Source: Fratercula arctica
Taxonomy: Eukaryota > Chordata > Aves > Charadriiformes > Alcidae
Assembly: GCA_947846985.1 (NCBI GenBank)
Contig: CANTUZ010000026.1
Coordinates: 51,814,730 to 51,878,729, forward strand
Direction of reading: 5' to 3'
DNA: 64,000 nucleotides
The notes under the pieces are model-generated. The model saw only the letters and a program-made list of their open reading frames with translations. It made no database searches and had not been told where the DNA came from. Below, one piece after another: positions 10,901 to 25,319 of this stretch (position 1 is the first letter of the stretch; every line of letters begins with the position of its first letter). The translations under genes were made by a program, and so were the position numbers.

Positions 10901-12299
10901 CAGACATATTTTCTCTTTGTGTATTGGTGTGGATAATAAAATCAAGAAATCAGATGGTAATTAGAGAATTCAGAGACTGAAAAATCATTTCAACTGGTGT
11001 GTTCCCATAATTAAGCTTGATACTACAATGTGATCAATATTGTTAGAGGTTTTTGTTAAAGATAGATACTTGGGAGCAGCAAACAGAAAAAATGAGTGGA
11101 TGCTTCTGAAAATTCTATGTATAGACCAGAATTGCACAACTTGGATGTCTAAACTTAGGTGAAATTTGTAGCTGAGTATTTTAGGCACTGGTTCAGAAAA
11201 GTCTCTGACTTCCCCAAAGTGCGTACTGACACCCTTAAGTTCTGCTGTGGTTGTGTGGATGAACGGATGTGTACTTAAGTGCCTCCCTGAACCAGCCAAA
11301 TGCGTAGACGTAATTTTGAGAAGCTCTTGCTGCGGCTGCTGATGCACGCCTGGCACTTCTCGAGAGTACGCTGGCCGGCTGGCTGGATGTCCGAGTATCC
11401 TACCATCCATTTGTACACGTTTGCAGATTTCACCATGGCATGTTGGTTGTATATGCTGAAATCATATGGCTGTTCGGTGTTTTTTTCTTTGGCTTGGCTT
11501 TTTTGTTTTCCATCTAGAAATACTTCTGCCCAGGTACGGAGACTAGGGAAACCATGCAGAAATGGTTGGAATAGGAAGGAGGCAGTTACATGTTGTTAAG
11601 AACAACTAAGAAATTGGAGACGAAGAGGGGCAAAATCAAGGCATTTGCTTTGGTTTTGGTATTCCATGTAATTGTTACATGTCAAGGGAAGCATAAAAGC
11701 TTAAGTGTTTGGGATATATACACGTACACACAAATATATATATATATAAATGGCCACTTGGAAACAGCATAGCTTGTATTTTGAGAACATTTTATCCAGA
11801 AGCTTGCTCTGAGAGCTGAAGAAATCTCTTACTGATTTCTTGTAATTAAAAGATTAGCAATAGAACCTTCCATTCTTTACACCTACTTTCTGTGCTTTTA
11901 GTAGTTTCACTAACACCTTGTGTCTCCAAAAGAATATTGGTGTTTATTTTAAAAGTGGGGTTTTTAAACAGTTTGAGTCATTCTATGGAAAAAATACACG
12001 AAGCACAATAGCTTCACTGGCTTCCACCTTCGTATGAAAGCCACCTTGTTAAGTGGTACATGGTCTTCATAAAATGCTTCTTATTAAGTCTTTTTCAAAT
12101 GCACATAGTGTGGACACTTCATTGCATTCTTTCTGCTAGCCCTATATCCTTTTGGAGAGGGACAGATGAAGATGAGCCCTCCTCTCTCTCCCCTGTTGCT
12201 ATGATCCCAGCAATCTACCAGCTTCATGCTGGGCTGAGAAAATGAATGAATGCAATTAGTCCTTCAGGAGTCATGGTCTTTGCATTCATACGGAGAGGC
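7901..12299. other. Unique intronic sequence
   Basis: AT-rich, mostly non-repetitive. Two minus-strand open frames stand out for length, 8159-8515 (118 codons, but from a TTG) and 10985-11410 (141 codons from ATG). Neither resembles a known protein. About 9530-9790 is rich in TAAT and AATTAA homeodomain-type cores. A TA/CA microsatellite lies at about 11714-11751. Confidence 0.5.
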
Positions 12300-12300
12300 A

Positions 12301-12408
12301 TATGTAATATATATGCATTTGTATGCGAATGTGTATGCATTTCAGTGTATGTATATGCATACTTATGCATATATATACACATATATATGTATGTATGTAT
12401 GCATTGAA
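12301..12408. repeat. Degenerate TATG/TATA/GCAT microsatellite
   Basis: About 108 bp of imperfect alternating purine-pyrimidine sequence built of TATATATGCAT, TGTATGCAT and ATGTATGTATG units. It looks like an old dinucleotide/tetranucleotide repeat with repeated ATGCAT palindromes. Confidence 0.85.
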
Positions 12409-15400
12409 GTGTGTCATTAGAAGGTGATGTACTGTAGAGTAAATCATTAGTGTGAGGAAAAAAAAAATCTCTGAAAATGCAATTTTTTAATTTGTGAGCT
12501 CTTAAATGTTTAGAAAATGAACAGCTTTATGAACTAATTCCCAGGTCCCACCTTCCAGCTAAGACCTTCAGTTTTAAAATTAAAAAAAAAAAAAAAAAAA
12601 AAAATTGTAGAATCTGTGTTTTAGTTCTTGGCCATCTTTCCATTGTGCTGTTTCTTCACACACTAGTAGTCCCTGCGTCAGCAGGTAGGCAGGTAGATAA
12701 GCAAGCACTCAGGCACGCAAACGTAAAATGAATGAGAGAAGATTGCAGGGATATGCTTTGAGAACTCCATGGGCTTATTGATGTACCTTGTTACTGCCTC
12801 TTCCTAAACCACTCTGTCGCCGGGCAGTGTCCTTCATTCTTGAAATGTTAAACTCTAAGAAAGCGTGTAAAGAAAGCTGGTCATTTGGATCACCTTAGAG
12901 AAGATGCTAACGAAGATGCAACCTTTCCTGGAGAAAGCATGGGTAGACAGTAGTTTGTCCATAGCTGAGAGACATACCTCTTTTGCTTTGGATCACTGCT
13001 TGTTTTTCAGCTGTTTTTTTTTTTTTTTTTATGCAATTAGAAGTATTTTGGAACTGGGATTTTCTTCCAATAATCACTCTTTGCTATCCTGTCCAGTTCT
13101 GAGCATTGTTTTTTTAAAAAATGTCTTTAGTCTCATGATTAATCTAATCTTCCAGTGTTTCTGAATGGTGTAATTCACTGTTGAGAATAAAGGGCCCTGT
13201 TTTGTTTAAGTTTTCGTTGCACTCGTGCTTAAAATTTAGTCAGTCAGCAGCACACCAACATAATGAAATGGAAACATTTGGTTTAAAATAAACAGACACA
13301 TTACTGAAATTGCTTTCTGGTGGTATTACAGTTATTGTGAGTAAGCTCTACTGTAATGTACTTGAGCATAGCTGAATGGAAGAATAGAATCCTTCACACA
13401 TTAGAAGTCTTCTTTGCATTTTTGCGTTCTCCCTATTCATTGTAGTCTCTACAAACTTATAGTTGAGCTCAAGTAAAATGGTGGGTATTATTTTATAGTG
13501 TGCAAACATGTATAGATGTCTGAAATCCTCTTTTTTAAGAAATTGAGCATATTGTTACATTACAAAACCACAAATTCCCACTCCTACACATTTTTTAAAA
13601 TAATTTGTGTTAAAGTCAAGTATTTGAAAATATATAAAAAAAGGTTGCTGTTCCACAAGGATTGAGATATTTCTCTCGTAGCACGCCAAGGTTTCCAACA
13701 AAAGAAAAATACCCCTACCCCACCCCCCTTTTTTTTTTTTTTTTTTATCTGGGGAAGCATCCTTCATATTTTACTGTTGACAGGTTGATGAAAATACATT
13801 GTTAGATCCTAGTTTTATGAAAAAATGAGTGTATTTTTGACTGCTGTAAAATGTAGGGAAATTGTTTGATGCCCATGTTCTGTTAACTGTTATGCCAGGA
13901 GCTTTATGGACATTTTTCTGTTAAATTACATGACCAGTAAAAACGCTGTCAAAAGAAAAATCAGCTAATGAGAAGATACAAAAGAGTCCTGTTAATTATT
14001 AGCAAGATCTGCTTGAATAGCTAATACCAATTTATAGCAAATTCTTCAAGTTCGGCAATTTCTACATGAAAAGCCTTGAAAACTACAATTCTTGTTGTCA
14101 CTTGCATTATAATCTAGCGGAAGACTTTACCCATCTATGCTGATATATGGTGTGAAAAAAAATGATCTTAGACTGACAAACCCTGTAAGTACAGTATTAG
14201 TTAATTTTCACATTGTTAATTTTCTTTTCCATCATTAAGTCAGCATATTAATCTAACGAGGAACTTTACAATGCTAATACCTTCAATAAAAAAATTTACT
14301 TCATGTTTATCACTGAGTAACTTTATATTTGTTTTTAATTTTCATCGAACTCTGAAAGAACCATCCTATTTGACAGGCGCCATTTTCAGTTTTTGGTGAC
14401 AGTCGTGAAATGTTCCTGGAGTACAGAGTAGGAACGATTTACTTCTGAATCATATGGTGAGGCTAAAAACTGGAGTAGGAGATACGTTTACTTTGACTCC
14501 GATCACCCTCTGCTAAGATATCTTTCTGTTCCATTCTTGAAGATAAAATTTGGCCTCATGACATTTGAAAGGATGTGTATTTTGACAGAATGTATTTTGT
14601 GCCGTAATTAGTGTTTGTGGTGTGGCACTGACATTCTTTGTTTGTTAAAATAATGTAATTTTTCCTCACCAAAATATTTCATTTTTTTGCTTGGGGATGG
14701 ACGCTGGCCTGTGGCGAGCATATTCACATTGTGTGAGTTGTTCATCAGTAGTAGTTGAGTGCTGCGGCCTTTCCCTAGTGGATAGCAATGTAGCTCTACC
14801 TTTTTGCTTTTGTGGACTTCAAAGTAGTATTTTTCATATTCATATTACAGTTTAGAATAACTTCCTTCTCCCTACAGACATACAAATCGCATTATCTTAT
14901 CACACAGGGAACTGCTAAGAAAGATATAAAAATTTTTATTATACTAGTGCCGTACATAGGATTTTTAATTTTAATTTTTACTTTATGTTTGGTTTAATTT
15001 TGTAAATAAATTTAAGAATCTTGTCTTAGTCTGTGCCTTTGAAACTGGTGCTGAATACATTCTAAATCTTCTCATCAAAACTAAACAAAAAATACTAAAT
15101 CTCTCAATGTCTAATATTTTGTTGTTTTGGCAGTGTTGTAGAAATAAAATATATATGTATTTTTTGTGAAGAGACAGAAAAAAGTAAATACTTACTGGGT
15201 GATTTGGTGATGATCTTTTGAGCACAGTGATGAGTCTGTGATGCTGGTTCATCAGCGTTAGATAAGGACTGCTAGCAGCTTTAATGATGTTGAGTCCCCT
15301 GGAATTGTTAAAAGTTGTTGCAAAGAAATTTGCTAATTAATGTTGTTAATGAGCAGGAAAACCAGCTGCATTGTTTTGGGGGGTTTTTTGTTTATTTTTT

Positions 15401-16300
15401 GGTGTGTTGTTTTTTTTTTTTACTTAATGTCTAATCAGACTTTTAAAAAACAGTTATGTATTCATACAGGCAGGGCGTTTGGTGAGCAGAAGTTAACAAA
15501 GTAGGAGCTATCAATCCTGCTCTCTTTCCTATTGTTTCCAGAAAAGAAGGAAATAAAGAGAGACTCTGGAATTTGAAAGTATTGACCTTCTGACATGCAC
15601 ACACAGCATGGTCATTGCACTGGCACATAAAGTGCCTTAAGCCACCATAATGGCAAACTGCATTTTTGAAGTTACTGATATGAGAGCCAGCTGGATGGGG
15701 GATGGACAGCCAACATTGATTCTGCAGCTATTTGCAAGTTACCACTTTAGAGCCAGACAGCTTCACTTTTATATTCCCAAATTTACCACTTAGGAATAAT
15801 GTTGCTTTGTTCGGCTTAGCCAGGGGTTTGTGACTGCTACATAGATTTAGAACCGTTTGGTCCAGAATTGTGTGGTCATTCTTCATAGAGATCTGCTTCA
15901 CAGAGTAATTTCATTCATCTGGTGGTGGGGGAGGGAGGAGAAACAGTGAAGGGACATTCAGATATAGCATTCTTCGAGGAAAACGCGCATCCACATTAGC
16001 TAGTCGCTTTTTTAAAGCTTCTTAAAGGCAGAGATTTGGATCAAGTAGTTAAAAGCCAATTCAGACCCTTGTCTTCAGACTACATGTGGTCTCCTGGATA
16101 GCCTCTCCATGTGTAGTCTGGAAAAGACCTAATATTTTATATACTGCAACAGCTCTTCCCTCCCCTGCTCCCCACCTTTTTTTTGTTGTTGTTTTTGTTT
16201 GTTTACAGTTATTGCTCCAATACACTTATACATCTTTTTGCAGTTCTCTTGGGGCTTAGTTTATTAAAAATTAGTGATCCATCACTAAGCGGGGTACAGT
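12409..16300. other. Unique intronic sequence with poly(A)/poly(T) tracts
   Basis: Non-coding, AT-rich. Contains A23 at 12582-12604, a T tract at about 13014-13030, a C/T tract at about 13718-13746, and GT/T-rich tracts at about 15378-15420. About 13920-14300 is unique, TAAT-rich and could be conserved, but this cannot be tested here. No gene is supported. Confidence 0.5.
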
Positions 16301-16329
16301 ACAAATACTGGTGCTCCCAAAAGGGAGTT

Positions 16330-17010
16330 TTTGTGCCAAACCAGAAGAAATAATAGGGATACAAAAGCTGCCAAAAAGCGTGTCTCCCAATTGCTAATTA
16401 ATCAGGCGAGAAAGCACCTCAGCAACTACAGTTGAATGTGGGACAGGTTATTGTAAATATTGAATAAAGATATGTTAAGAGGGCATAATTTCTTTTTGTT
16501 CGTAGCTATGTATAATTAAAAAAAAAAGCCAACTGTGCCAAAGTTAGTGGGGATTTCTTTTACGTTGATGGCATTGTCAGTGGATAGACCTCTTTCAAAA
16601 AACCTCATGCTACTTTTGAATAAAAATAATTACCATTTTGTCTATTTATTTTTTCTATCTGTTTTTAAGGTGGTGGTTATTAATAATAGTATCTATAGCC
16701 CATAAGCAAAGCTTTAGAAAAGACATTTTAAAAAATTCGTATCTTCAGTAATCTGGGTTACAAGGTATGGGAGAAAAAGAACCATTGCTGCGAATATCTG
16801 GTATCCAAAGCTGCCAGTCACTTTTGGCACAGCTCCCATCATGGTCGCTGTGCCCGTAATTAAATGCCTGTCATTAGTGTATTTTTCCATAACATTTACA
16901 ATGGAAAAGGCAAGGGGTCCTTGCAGAGCTATGGCTGTCAGGGGAACAATAAAAACTAATTACACACTCTGCTGTCACCATTGTCAGCTCTGCTTTTGGG
17001 GGGAAAGAAC
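16330..17010. promoter_or_regulatory. Candidate intronic enhancer, homeodomain/SOX motif cluster
   Basis: Unique, non-repetitive sequence with GCTAATTAAT (about 16393-16402), GTAATTAAAT (about 16855), ACAATGG (about 16898), AACAAT (about 16943) and CTAATTACA (about 16955). These are homeodomain and SOX-type cores close together. The composition resembles vertebrate conserved non-coding elements. No alignment was available, so conservation is only suspected. Confidence 0.3.
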
Positions 17011-17029
17011 ATGGAAAGTGTGTGCCTAA

Positions 17030-17058
17030 TAATTATATATATAAAATTATATATATAC
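17030..17058. repeat. Short AT microsatellite
   Basis: ATTATATATAT units directly after the motif-rich stretch; simple AT repeat with inverted-repeat character. Confidence 0.85.
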
Positions 17059-17371
17059 AATACCCAATTGGGGAAACTCAGTCATAGTGAAGTGACATTT
17101 TCTTGGAAGTTTATTATTCCCCCGTTCAAAAGATCTTAATTCTAGGGTTGTATTTGTCCCTTCACTTATGCCTAAGTTGCATACGCTTTTGCCTTTGCAT
17201 TTCAGTCAGTTTTGCCTTTCTCTTTCTTTCTGTCTTGCACACTTTCTGGTGAACGGAGCTTTCCAATAAAATTGCTGAGATCAAAGCCGGTATTTGCCTG
17301 CATTTATTAAGTGGGTGCAAATCATCTTATTCTTTGTATGCTTTTGCTTGTGTCCCGCACAGTAAACCGGA

Positions 17372-17373
<2 letters not shown>

Positions 17374-17400
<27 letters not shown>
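17374..17400. repeat. A27 homopolymer
   Basis: A run of 27 A. It follows CCGGATT and is not preceded by a polyadenylation signal or a recognisable retrocopy. Confidence 0.95.
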
Positions 17401-17404
<4 letters not shown>

Positions 17405-17409
17405 TGAAT

Positions 17410-17660
17410 GAAAGCAGCTACTTTGCATGTTCACCTTTTTTCTGGTTTCAGCCCACGATGTGCAGGTCATCTTCAGCGAAATCAAGTGTAAGATTTTGGA
17501 GTACTGCAGTAGCGGCTTTGGTGAAATGTGTGCCAGGTCTATTTATCAATGCATAATTATTTCCAAATGTTATAAGCATAATTGCATAATTGCAGAGTGA
17601 ATTATCTTGAATGCTGTCCTTAAAGACATTGAAAGAATGAAGTTGTGCCTTCACGCTAGT
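17410..17660. promoter_or_regulatory. Candidate intronic enhancer with three GCATAATT motifs
   Basis: GCATAATT occurs at 17551-17558, 17576-17583 and 17584-17591, the last two exactly adjacent. It resembles the recognition core of POU4-type (Brn-3) and related POU-homeodomain proteins. An octamer-like CTTTGCAT lies at 17421-17428. The stretch is unique and complex. An enhancer role is a hypothesis. Confidence 0.35.
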
Positions 17661-18715
17661 ATTTACTTTTTTTTTCTGTGTAAAATGAGTAATTTATTTA
17701 AGCACTTTTTTTAGCCTACTCATTTAAAGAAGAATAGATCCTTAGAACCAAAATTTAGAATATATTTATGTACCTAGAGTTGCAGACAGGAGCCATGTGG
17801 TATTTTTGAGACTGCTTGTTGCCTAACTGTCTTAGATTTTATTTCTGCTTTTTTACACCCGTAGGTACTTAAAAACCTTTCAAAGAATGGTCTGTAAAGC
17901 TGATTATGGAGAGTAGTTTAAATAAATATCCTAGTTTTTAAAAGTTTTTTAAAAAGATCTAATGTTGGTCCTTTTTTTTTTTTTTAAATACACCACCTTT
18001 TGATGCTTTTTTATTGCAGTATTTTCGGCTGTGTTCAGATCCGACTCTAATAGAGTAAAAAGATTCTCCCACTGCTTTGTATGGGAGTTGATTTAGGTCC
18101 TGAATTGATGACTTCATGGTGTAGTTAATGAATAAGAGTTTCAGTAGTTAGCATTGTCAATTTTTGTGAAACCACGCAATTTGCGTGAATCAAATCTAGT
18201 GAGAGGGCACAAGAGCATGGGACCCTGTGTGTATTTGTCCGATTAGGTCCAAATAAGTTCTAGACTGAGATTTTTTTGAACAGTTTTGGCAGAATTCGGG
18301 ACCCCCACCTTTCCAGGGATGAAGGGAGTAAAAGTGAACCTGGTGGAATGCGTAGTTACTTTGCCATCAGCGGTTTCAAAAATGAGAATTGGCTTATCAT
18401 ACATGATTAGCAGATAAGCATTAGTGAAACTCTGAGGTGTCAGATGCCTTTTACAGTGGAGGACAATTTCTTTATGCCAAAAAAATCATTAATTTAAGAT
18501 CATGAAGGTAAAGTTAATCAGGTATAGTAGTACACCATTGGGATACAGGTTATGTATTTTGCAAAGCACTTCATGCCATATACTGCTGTCTTCCAGATAA
18601 GATATTCCTTAAAGATGGGATGGATCTTGTGAATGCCCAAATAGGTTAGAATTGTTTCCTCACTGAAACAATTAAAACACTGTATTAAGGAAAGAAGTCT
18701 CTGTTTTCTAGAAAA

Positions 18716-18744
18716 TAGAACAACAGTTTTCTACTGTTGTTCTA
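18716..18744. repeat. Perfect 12-bp inverted repeat, 5-nt loop
   Basis: TAGAACAACAGT at 18716-18727 is exactly complementary to 18733-18744, with loop TTTCT. It can form a short hairpin or cruciform. No gene or transposon boundary is obvious around it. Confidence 0.9.
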
Positions 18745-21600
18745 CTGATTCTACAAACAGAAGTGTCTATTTGGCTGTAGAATGCTACTTCTCCTTGCAA
18801 ATGTAAAGTCTTTAATATATAAAATGTAATTTATTACCAGTTTGTCAAACTATTGAGCAGGTATTCTTGTCGTATGGCATGTCACTGTATTCTGAAGCTG
18901 CTGGATGAATGAGAAAGAATTTTTCTTGACGTAATTTCATTTAATGAAGTACCACGTATTACATTTTTATTGATTTCCAGTGAACTTTCTGATATCTAGG
19001 GGCTATGAGATACAACGTAATGAGAGGAAGATGCATCTTTCAGGAAGTATGGCACATGTTTTATTTGAGAAGGCACATGTTGATGAAATAAACTTAATTT
19101 TTCTTAAAATCGAGCCTGACAAAAAATCAAGTTCTACTTCTTAAACTGTATGCATTGTGCATACATTTGAAATTTGATCATGTTTTGCAGTCTCTGTGTT
19201 GGTAGATCCTGTTGTAACACATTAGGCCCAGTTTAATGTTACTTGTATGTATTCGTAGTGAGTTGCCTGCAACGTTCCCAGAAATTTTTGAAAATTTTCT
19301 GCGAAGTTGATTTTTAAAATATGCTTCAAAAATGCCCTGTGAATGTTTAGTGGCTTTTTATGTTGAGTTTACAAATGTTGTAAATGAACGCATACAGAAT
19401 TTTATTGAAGAACTTCTGTCTTAAACAGTCCTCAGACAAACCACTGTTACGAAAAATACTAGGAACACTTCCTGCAGAGAACATGATAATTTTGTAACAT
19501 GCTTAATAGCACAATCCTCACTTAAAAACATGAAATATAAATTAGTCTTTCAAAAGTTGTATTGTAGATAGGAACTTCACTAGCAGAAGTTCAGTACATT
19601 TGTTGAAGGTTTTGAGAGTATAAAGAGATTCTTCATTAAAATAAAAACAAAAGTGTTGTTATTTGCAGTATCTTTAATCAAGGTGGTATGAAATTTCTCA
19701 TTAAGGTTAAGATTCACATTATCATAACAAGTGACAGTGTGGGTGAAGAAGGAAAATTAATTAGAGAGGTAGATCATACTCATTTCTCATTATGTCATGG
19801 CTATTCACTGCATTCAAATTCCAAGCAAACCTTTTCTCTATATCTCAATTATATAAAACTTACTTGCAAAGAACACTTTATGAGGAGAATCTCCAATTCA
19901 CTGTTTCTAGTCCAAAGCACGATAGTTAGCTTTAAAAAAAAAAAGTATTTTTAGTGATTTACAGCATCACTTTAATATTACTTTTTCAGACCCTGTCTCT
20001 GACTGAACTTCATTTTATAGCTTACTGTAAAAAGAAATCTCCGTTTTCCATTTTTCATACTAGCTGTCTTGATTTAGTGCTGGTATAATGGCCTTCTTCA
20101 GAACAAAGCATTTGGAAGAGTTTCCTAAGCACTTTATTTTAGGTGTAGAGTTTGGAGCGAATATATTATTACCGATGAAAGCAATTTTGCCTTTGTAACT
20201 TCTGTGAGTAAATCAGATCATTGCAGTGCCCAATTAGGATTTCTACACCCTTTTTTTTCTTATGTGCGACAGGAATGATTGCATCTTCTTTGTATTTGTG
20301 TGGTTATTTTCTTTGTAAAACTAGTACAGCAGATGCCTACAAGACTTGATTTTTAAATTAGAATTAGTATCAGGTAGCTGTAACCCAATCTTCTTGAATT
20401 ATCTGTTTTCTTTCATATTCAGCCCCACTCTTAAGACAAAATGTCCTCTGCTTTCCACATGGTAATGAAAATGTCAGCGACAAAGCAAGTCTTGGTAGTG
20501 CCTTGGTCCCAAAAGTATGGTGATATACCCAGGTGAAAAAGTTCTGTGGTTTTCAGTTAAATGTCTTAGAGATTAATACTGTCACCTGTGATTCCTGTTA
20601 GGGATAGTAGTCTTAATGGTTTTGGTCTGAGAAACATTCCCCTCTTTGACACAGAAAAGAAGTAATTACTTTTTTTAATGTAAGTGCATAGGTTTTAGAG
20701 ACCACTTATTGTGGTCCACTTCACTGCAGTAATGTTTTTATTGAAATAATGTATCAGAAGCAAGCATAGTGTTTACACAACTGTGCCTTGTCAGTTGAGA
20801 AATTATCTGATTAATACAGAATATCCTGATTTGTGATAATGCAGGATTCCCTTTTTCTGCAGTATTCCATAATAAGTGATTGGGAATAGGCTGTAAGTAA
20901 TATTCTGCAATATTTATCTAATGAGCAGAGGGTAAAAGAAATAGTGCGTTAACACACTCTGACCAGACGCTGTGCTGTACTTGCATGAAATTCCCATTGA
21001 GTTTACTGAATCGTTGGGGAAGTTATTTTTTTTTTAAGTTGCAGTAGTACAAGAGAATGAAGTAAGTATCAACTGTTCAAAGTACTTCATTGTGCCTCAT
21101 TCTCTTTTATTCCTCTCCGAATTTCAAAGACAATGTTAGCAATGCTAAACTATTTTAAAAAATAGAACATAATTAAATCTCTCTAAAAAGATTTACCATG
21201 TGTTTTCATCATTTCTGCAAAGTGCATTTTACTTTTTATTTCAGTTGTTGTTAACTGATTTTTTTTTCCTCTTCAGGACTTTGGTTTCACCTTAGCTACT
21301 GCTTCGGGCATGGTTATGTATTTATTTTGTATATATGTTAAAGCTTATTTGTCCATATATTGATTAAAATTCTCAGCCTGCATATGGGGTTAGGAGAAGG
21401 TAATATAAAAGATGGGTAAGAGAAATCTGTTACAAACTGATTTTTGTATAAAGGAGCCTATACTTATTTCCTTACGACTGGGAAGCCTCGTAACTTTATT
21501 CTTTTGAACTCTGTTTTGGAAACAAGCATTTCTCAGTTACTCGAGAGTCTTAGGTCTGTTGCCCTTAAAGCTGCACAGCACAGCAAACTCAGTTTACATT

Positions 21601-21641
21601 GTTGTGGTGGTCGTGCTCCACCACCACCAATGGTGTTGGTG
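21601..21641. repeat. Competing GTGGTGG / CCACCAC inverted repeats
   Basis: GTGGTGG (21604-21610) pairs with CCACCAC (about 21618-21624). The CCACCACCA block can instead pair with the following TGGTGTTGG (about 21631-21639) with one mismatch. The two hairpins are mutually exclusive. Confidence 0.7.
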
Positions 21642-24600
21642 TCTTTTAATAGTACTGGTTCTTTCTACCTGTATTTTGGTGCTTATAAGCTTTCCTGCAT
21701 TCCCTTAAAGTGAGAGGAGTGGAATGGAAAGTGATTGGGAATCAAATTTTAAAAATCAAACAAATGCCATGACAGTAATGCAACATTCTCAAATAAAGCA
21801 ATTCAGTCAAAACTCCATGCATTTGAAAATTGAACATACGAGGTGGAAAGGTGCATCTGTTCTGCTGTTGCCTGCCCTTTAACCACAGGGCTGACACAAA
21901 ATGTGTTTTTCAGAAGATCCTGACACATCTGAAGCTAAAGCTGTAATTTTTCCTGTTTTAACAGTGGCTTGTCAGGCTTTGACTCAAAACTTTCAGTGGA
22001 GTCTAACATGAGAAAGCATGCTCAGACAGGACTCCAACCACTCTAAACAAAAAAATCATACAGCTGCCTTTCAGTTTGAACAGGTAAATGGTGATTGTCA
22101 ATCCAGTTGTATTTCACTGTCAGAAATGTGGTTTTGGGAGGTTTTTGTTTTTTTATAATGTGGATGGTTATGGGGAGTAAGGGAAGAAGCTGCAGAAGAA
22201 GGAGGGGGGAGATTCTACAAATGACAGCCTTGCTTTTCTGGCACGACACTTCTTTTGATTTTGTTGGTTTTGCTGCAGTTCTGCAAGCTTCTGGAAAGAG
22301 ATTAATACTTCAACAGAAGCATGAGTGCAATGCAAAAAGAAAAAACAAATCCTGAGATTTTAATTAGAGAAATGTTTATTTGAAAACATCTAATTGTACT
22401 TCCATTGCATATGAAGTCATCCCTTTATTGGGGCAAGTAATTACATCTTGCATATGACTTATGTCCTTAATGTGAAAAATGTCGATTCTTAACCATTTTT
22501 CTCTTTGTTCTCTTGATAAGCTGAAAGCATGTTTTTTACTTACGGTTTTTAAACATCTGTGCAAAAAGGTGCATTGCTGTAATCTATGGTCATGCTTGTG
22601 ACCTAGGTATTGCAAAGAGAACAAGAGCTTTGGATGGTTGATGAGGTGGGTTTCTTTGCATACTTCGTTTGCTTGAGTCACTTTAAATGGATTCGCATAT
22701 AGTAGCTGTCTGATGTGTGATTTTCAAACTCTGCTAATCAGCTTTAGGGGAAAAATTACTTTCCTAATTATAAGCTGATTACTCTTCAGACATAGGTTGT
22801 GGTATTATTCGGTATTCTCTATACCTTTCCTGTCTGTCTTCCCTTTTTTTCTTTTTGTTCTGTGACCAAGAAGAAGTATCTTTGGTTGTAATCTGTTTCT
22901 CCCCGTATTTTTACCCTGTTAGAATAAAATCAAGAAAGGTCTCAGGGTTCCTGGCTAGCGCGTTCCGCTTGGAAGGAGCCATGAAACAGTGGCTTCAAAC
23001 TGCAGTAAATATTGACTGGGTCTCTGAGCTGAGCCTTGCTCAAAGCTCACTCTGAAGACTTAAAGGCTCCTATTGTTCCTTCTCAGTCCGCACTCCATAG
23101 CCAAGGCTAAAGTATGCATGTGTTAGGAGAAGAAGAAAGGCAGTGGGGGAAATTAAACAGTGAACACAGCTGAAGGCGTAACTGCTCAGTGCAGAGGAAA
23201 GGGAAGCCTCCAACAAAAAAGGAGCAAGGACTCAGTGCAGGTTCCATAAAGCTTTGCAGAAGTGGAGTGTCCCAACTCTGTCCACCGTCTTTCTGAGTGA
23301 GGTGCTAGATCAAGCATCATTTGGGTAGGGTGTGGAGAGAGGGGGTACCAACTTTTTCCTTCAGGGGATGGTACCTGCCAAAGATTCTGCAATCCTTTGT
23401 AAACAACTAGGCAATGAAGGTGGATTCTTGGGCAACTCTCTCTCCCTCACTGTTTGAGGCTCTAATCAGAGCAGCGATGGATGACGTATTTTGGAGAGTT
23501 TAACCACTGCTGTTCTGTTCCGTGTAGCTGTTGTCTTGGCTGTGCAGAAGGAAGGCAAGATGCAGAGGATGTAGTTTAATTAGGCCACCACTTTTTATTA
23601 ATCCATTAGGGAACACAGATTGGCAATAAAACACAGACTGCAGATTGTTGTGCTTTTCTTGGCCAATCCTTCCTCACTGGAGAAGCTTCTGCCAGCCAGT
23701 GCCGCCGCGTGGGTGATGGGCCCTTGCTCTAAGGCGGGATGGGGAGCTGTCTTATCTGTTTATACCCTCCTGATCCCTTTCTGTTTTCCTTATGAGTGTT
23801 TTTCCCTAGGTTCCTTCCAAATTCTTGTTTGCCAGGATATTTCACCTCTTTATAGGATGAGTACTTGTGTTGGCTGGGTGGGTAATACAGCCTACTACAT
23901 TACATTCACCTGAACTGAATCTCTGTATGCATATAGATCCCTGACTTGCTGTGATGAAAGTGAAATTCATCTCACCAGGCTTCCTAGCTCCCTCCCTCCC
24001 TTCCCGCCCAAGGAAAGCCTTCAAAGAAAAATATGATTAACATTGTACCTGCTGCCAATCTTAAAAAAAAAAAAAAATTAAAAAAATCACGCTGATTAAT
24101 TTTTGCTTCTACGTAGGTGCTCTGTGAATGTGATGAGAGACATGTGTCTCTCACATTTCACAGCGGCCAGCTGTCCTCCTCCCTTTCTATTTTGTCTCAG
24201 TTATGTTCTCCGTTCCCTTCTGTCCTTCAGTCTAGATGATGTAAGGAAACTTCAAAGGACCCGTGACCTCCTTTTCTTCCTACTCACAAGACAAAGCCTT
24301 GCCCTCTGCGTTTAAGATTACAGAAATGACAGTGTATCTATCTCATTATTGTAAAGCATATTGAGAGATTTTGAATATGAAAGGAGCTGTATAAAAGCAA
24401 ATTCTGTTTACTCTCCTCATATGGGAATAGGATTGTCTTGTTACTGCGCCGGTCCTTTATCTAGGAAGGAGAAGTGCTCGACACCGTGCTAATAACAACG
24501 AGTTTGCACTGTGGTTTTCTTACATCCTCTAGCAGCCCTATAGCAGGAAAAAAACGAGTCTTCAAGGGTGGGGTAGGAGAAATTAAAACAAGGATAGGAA

Positions 24601-25319
24601 TTACCTGAAATATGAATGTACTGTTGATAAGAAACTTCAAGAACAGTGCCTTAAAGCTAGCAAAAGCATTGTTTTTCAAGCTCATAGAGAGCAGTACTAT
24701 TTCAAAGCCATAAAAAATGACTTTTGATAAGTAGGTAACACATTATTATAAATTGCTGTGGAGCAATGTGGTTGAATTTTAATTAACCAGGATTTTCGTT
24801 TCACTAGAGATCAGACGATTTGGTGTGTAGAATACTTAAGAATATAAGATCTGTTAAGTTGAAGTAGATCCGCTCCCCCCCTCCCCCGCAAGCATATTTT
24901 TCTTTTTTTTTTTCCCCCTAATGAGAAGAATACTCTATGTAAATATTGTATACTGATCGCCAGATCCTGTTCAGGTTCCTTTATCTGAAGACAGAAATAT
25001 GCAGTTAAAGCATTTGTAGTTGTGGTACAGAAGAGGAAGGTTTATGATTATTTTTTTCTACAGTGAATCTGTTTTCCTTTGACCTAGTATTTTAAACACG
25101 TAACAGATTTACATGTTGTTAGTTTTCCAGTTTTAACTGTTACTTATGTTTTCTCCTGTCTTGGAGTTTAAACCAACATCTGGAAAATATATTTTACTGA
25201 AAACCACTGCATCACAAACACCAATTTGAAAAAGTTAAACATCATTAGAAAGAATTTTTGTGTATGCCTTGAATGCAAAGTGACTTTCAATAAAGCCAGT
25301 ATAAGGAGACAAGTAACCA

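Larger units (their letters stand above)
17661..25310. other. Unique intronic sequence
   Basis: Non-coding, AT-rich, with few simple repeats. Contains the short perfect hairpin at 18716-18744 and the GTGGTGG/CCACCAC cluster at 21601-21641, listed separately. Open frames are 60-101 codons and of random composition. No mobile element was recognised. Confidence 0.5.
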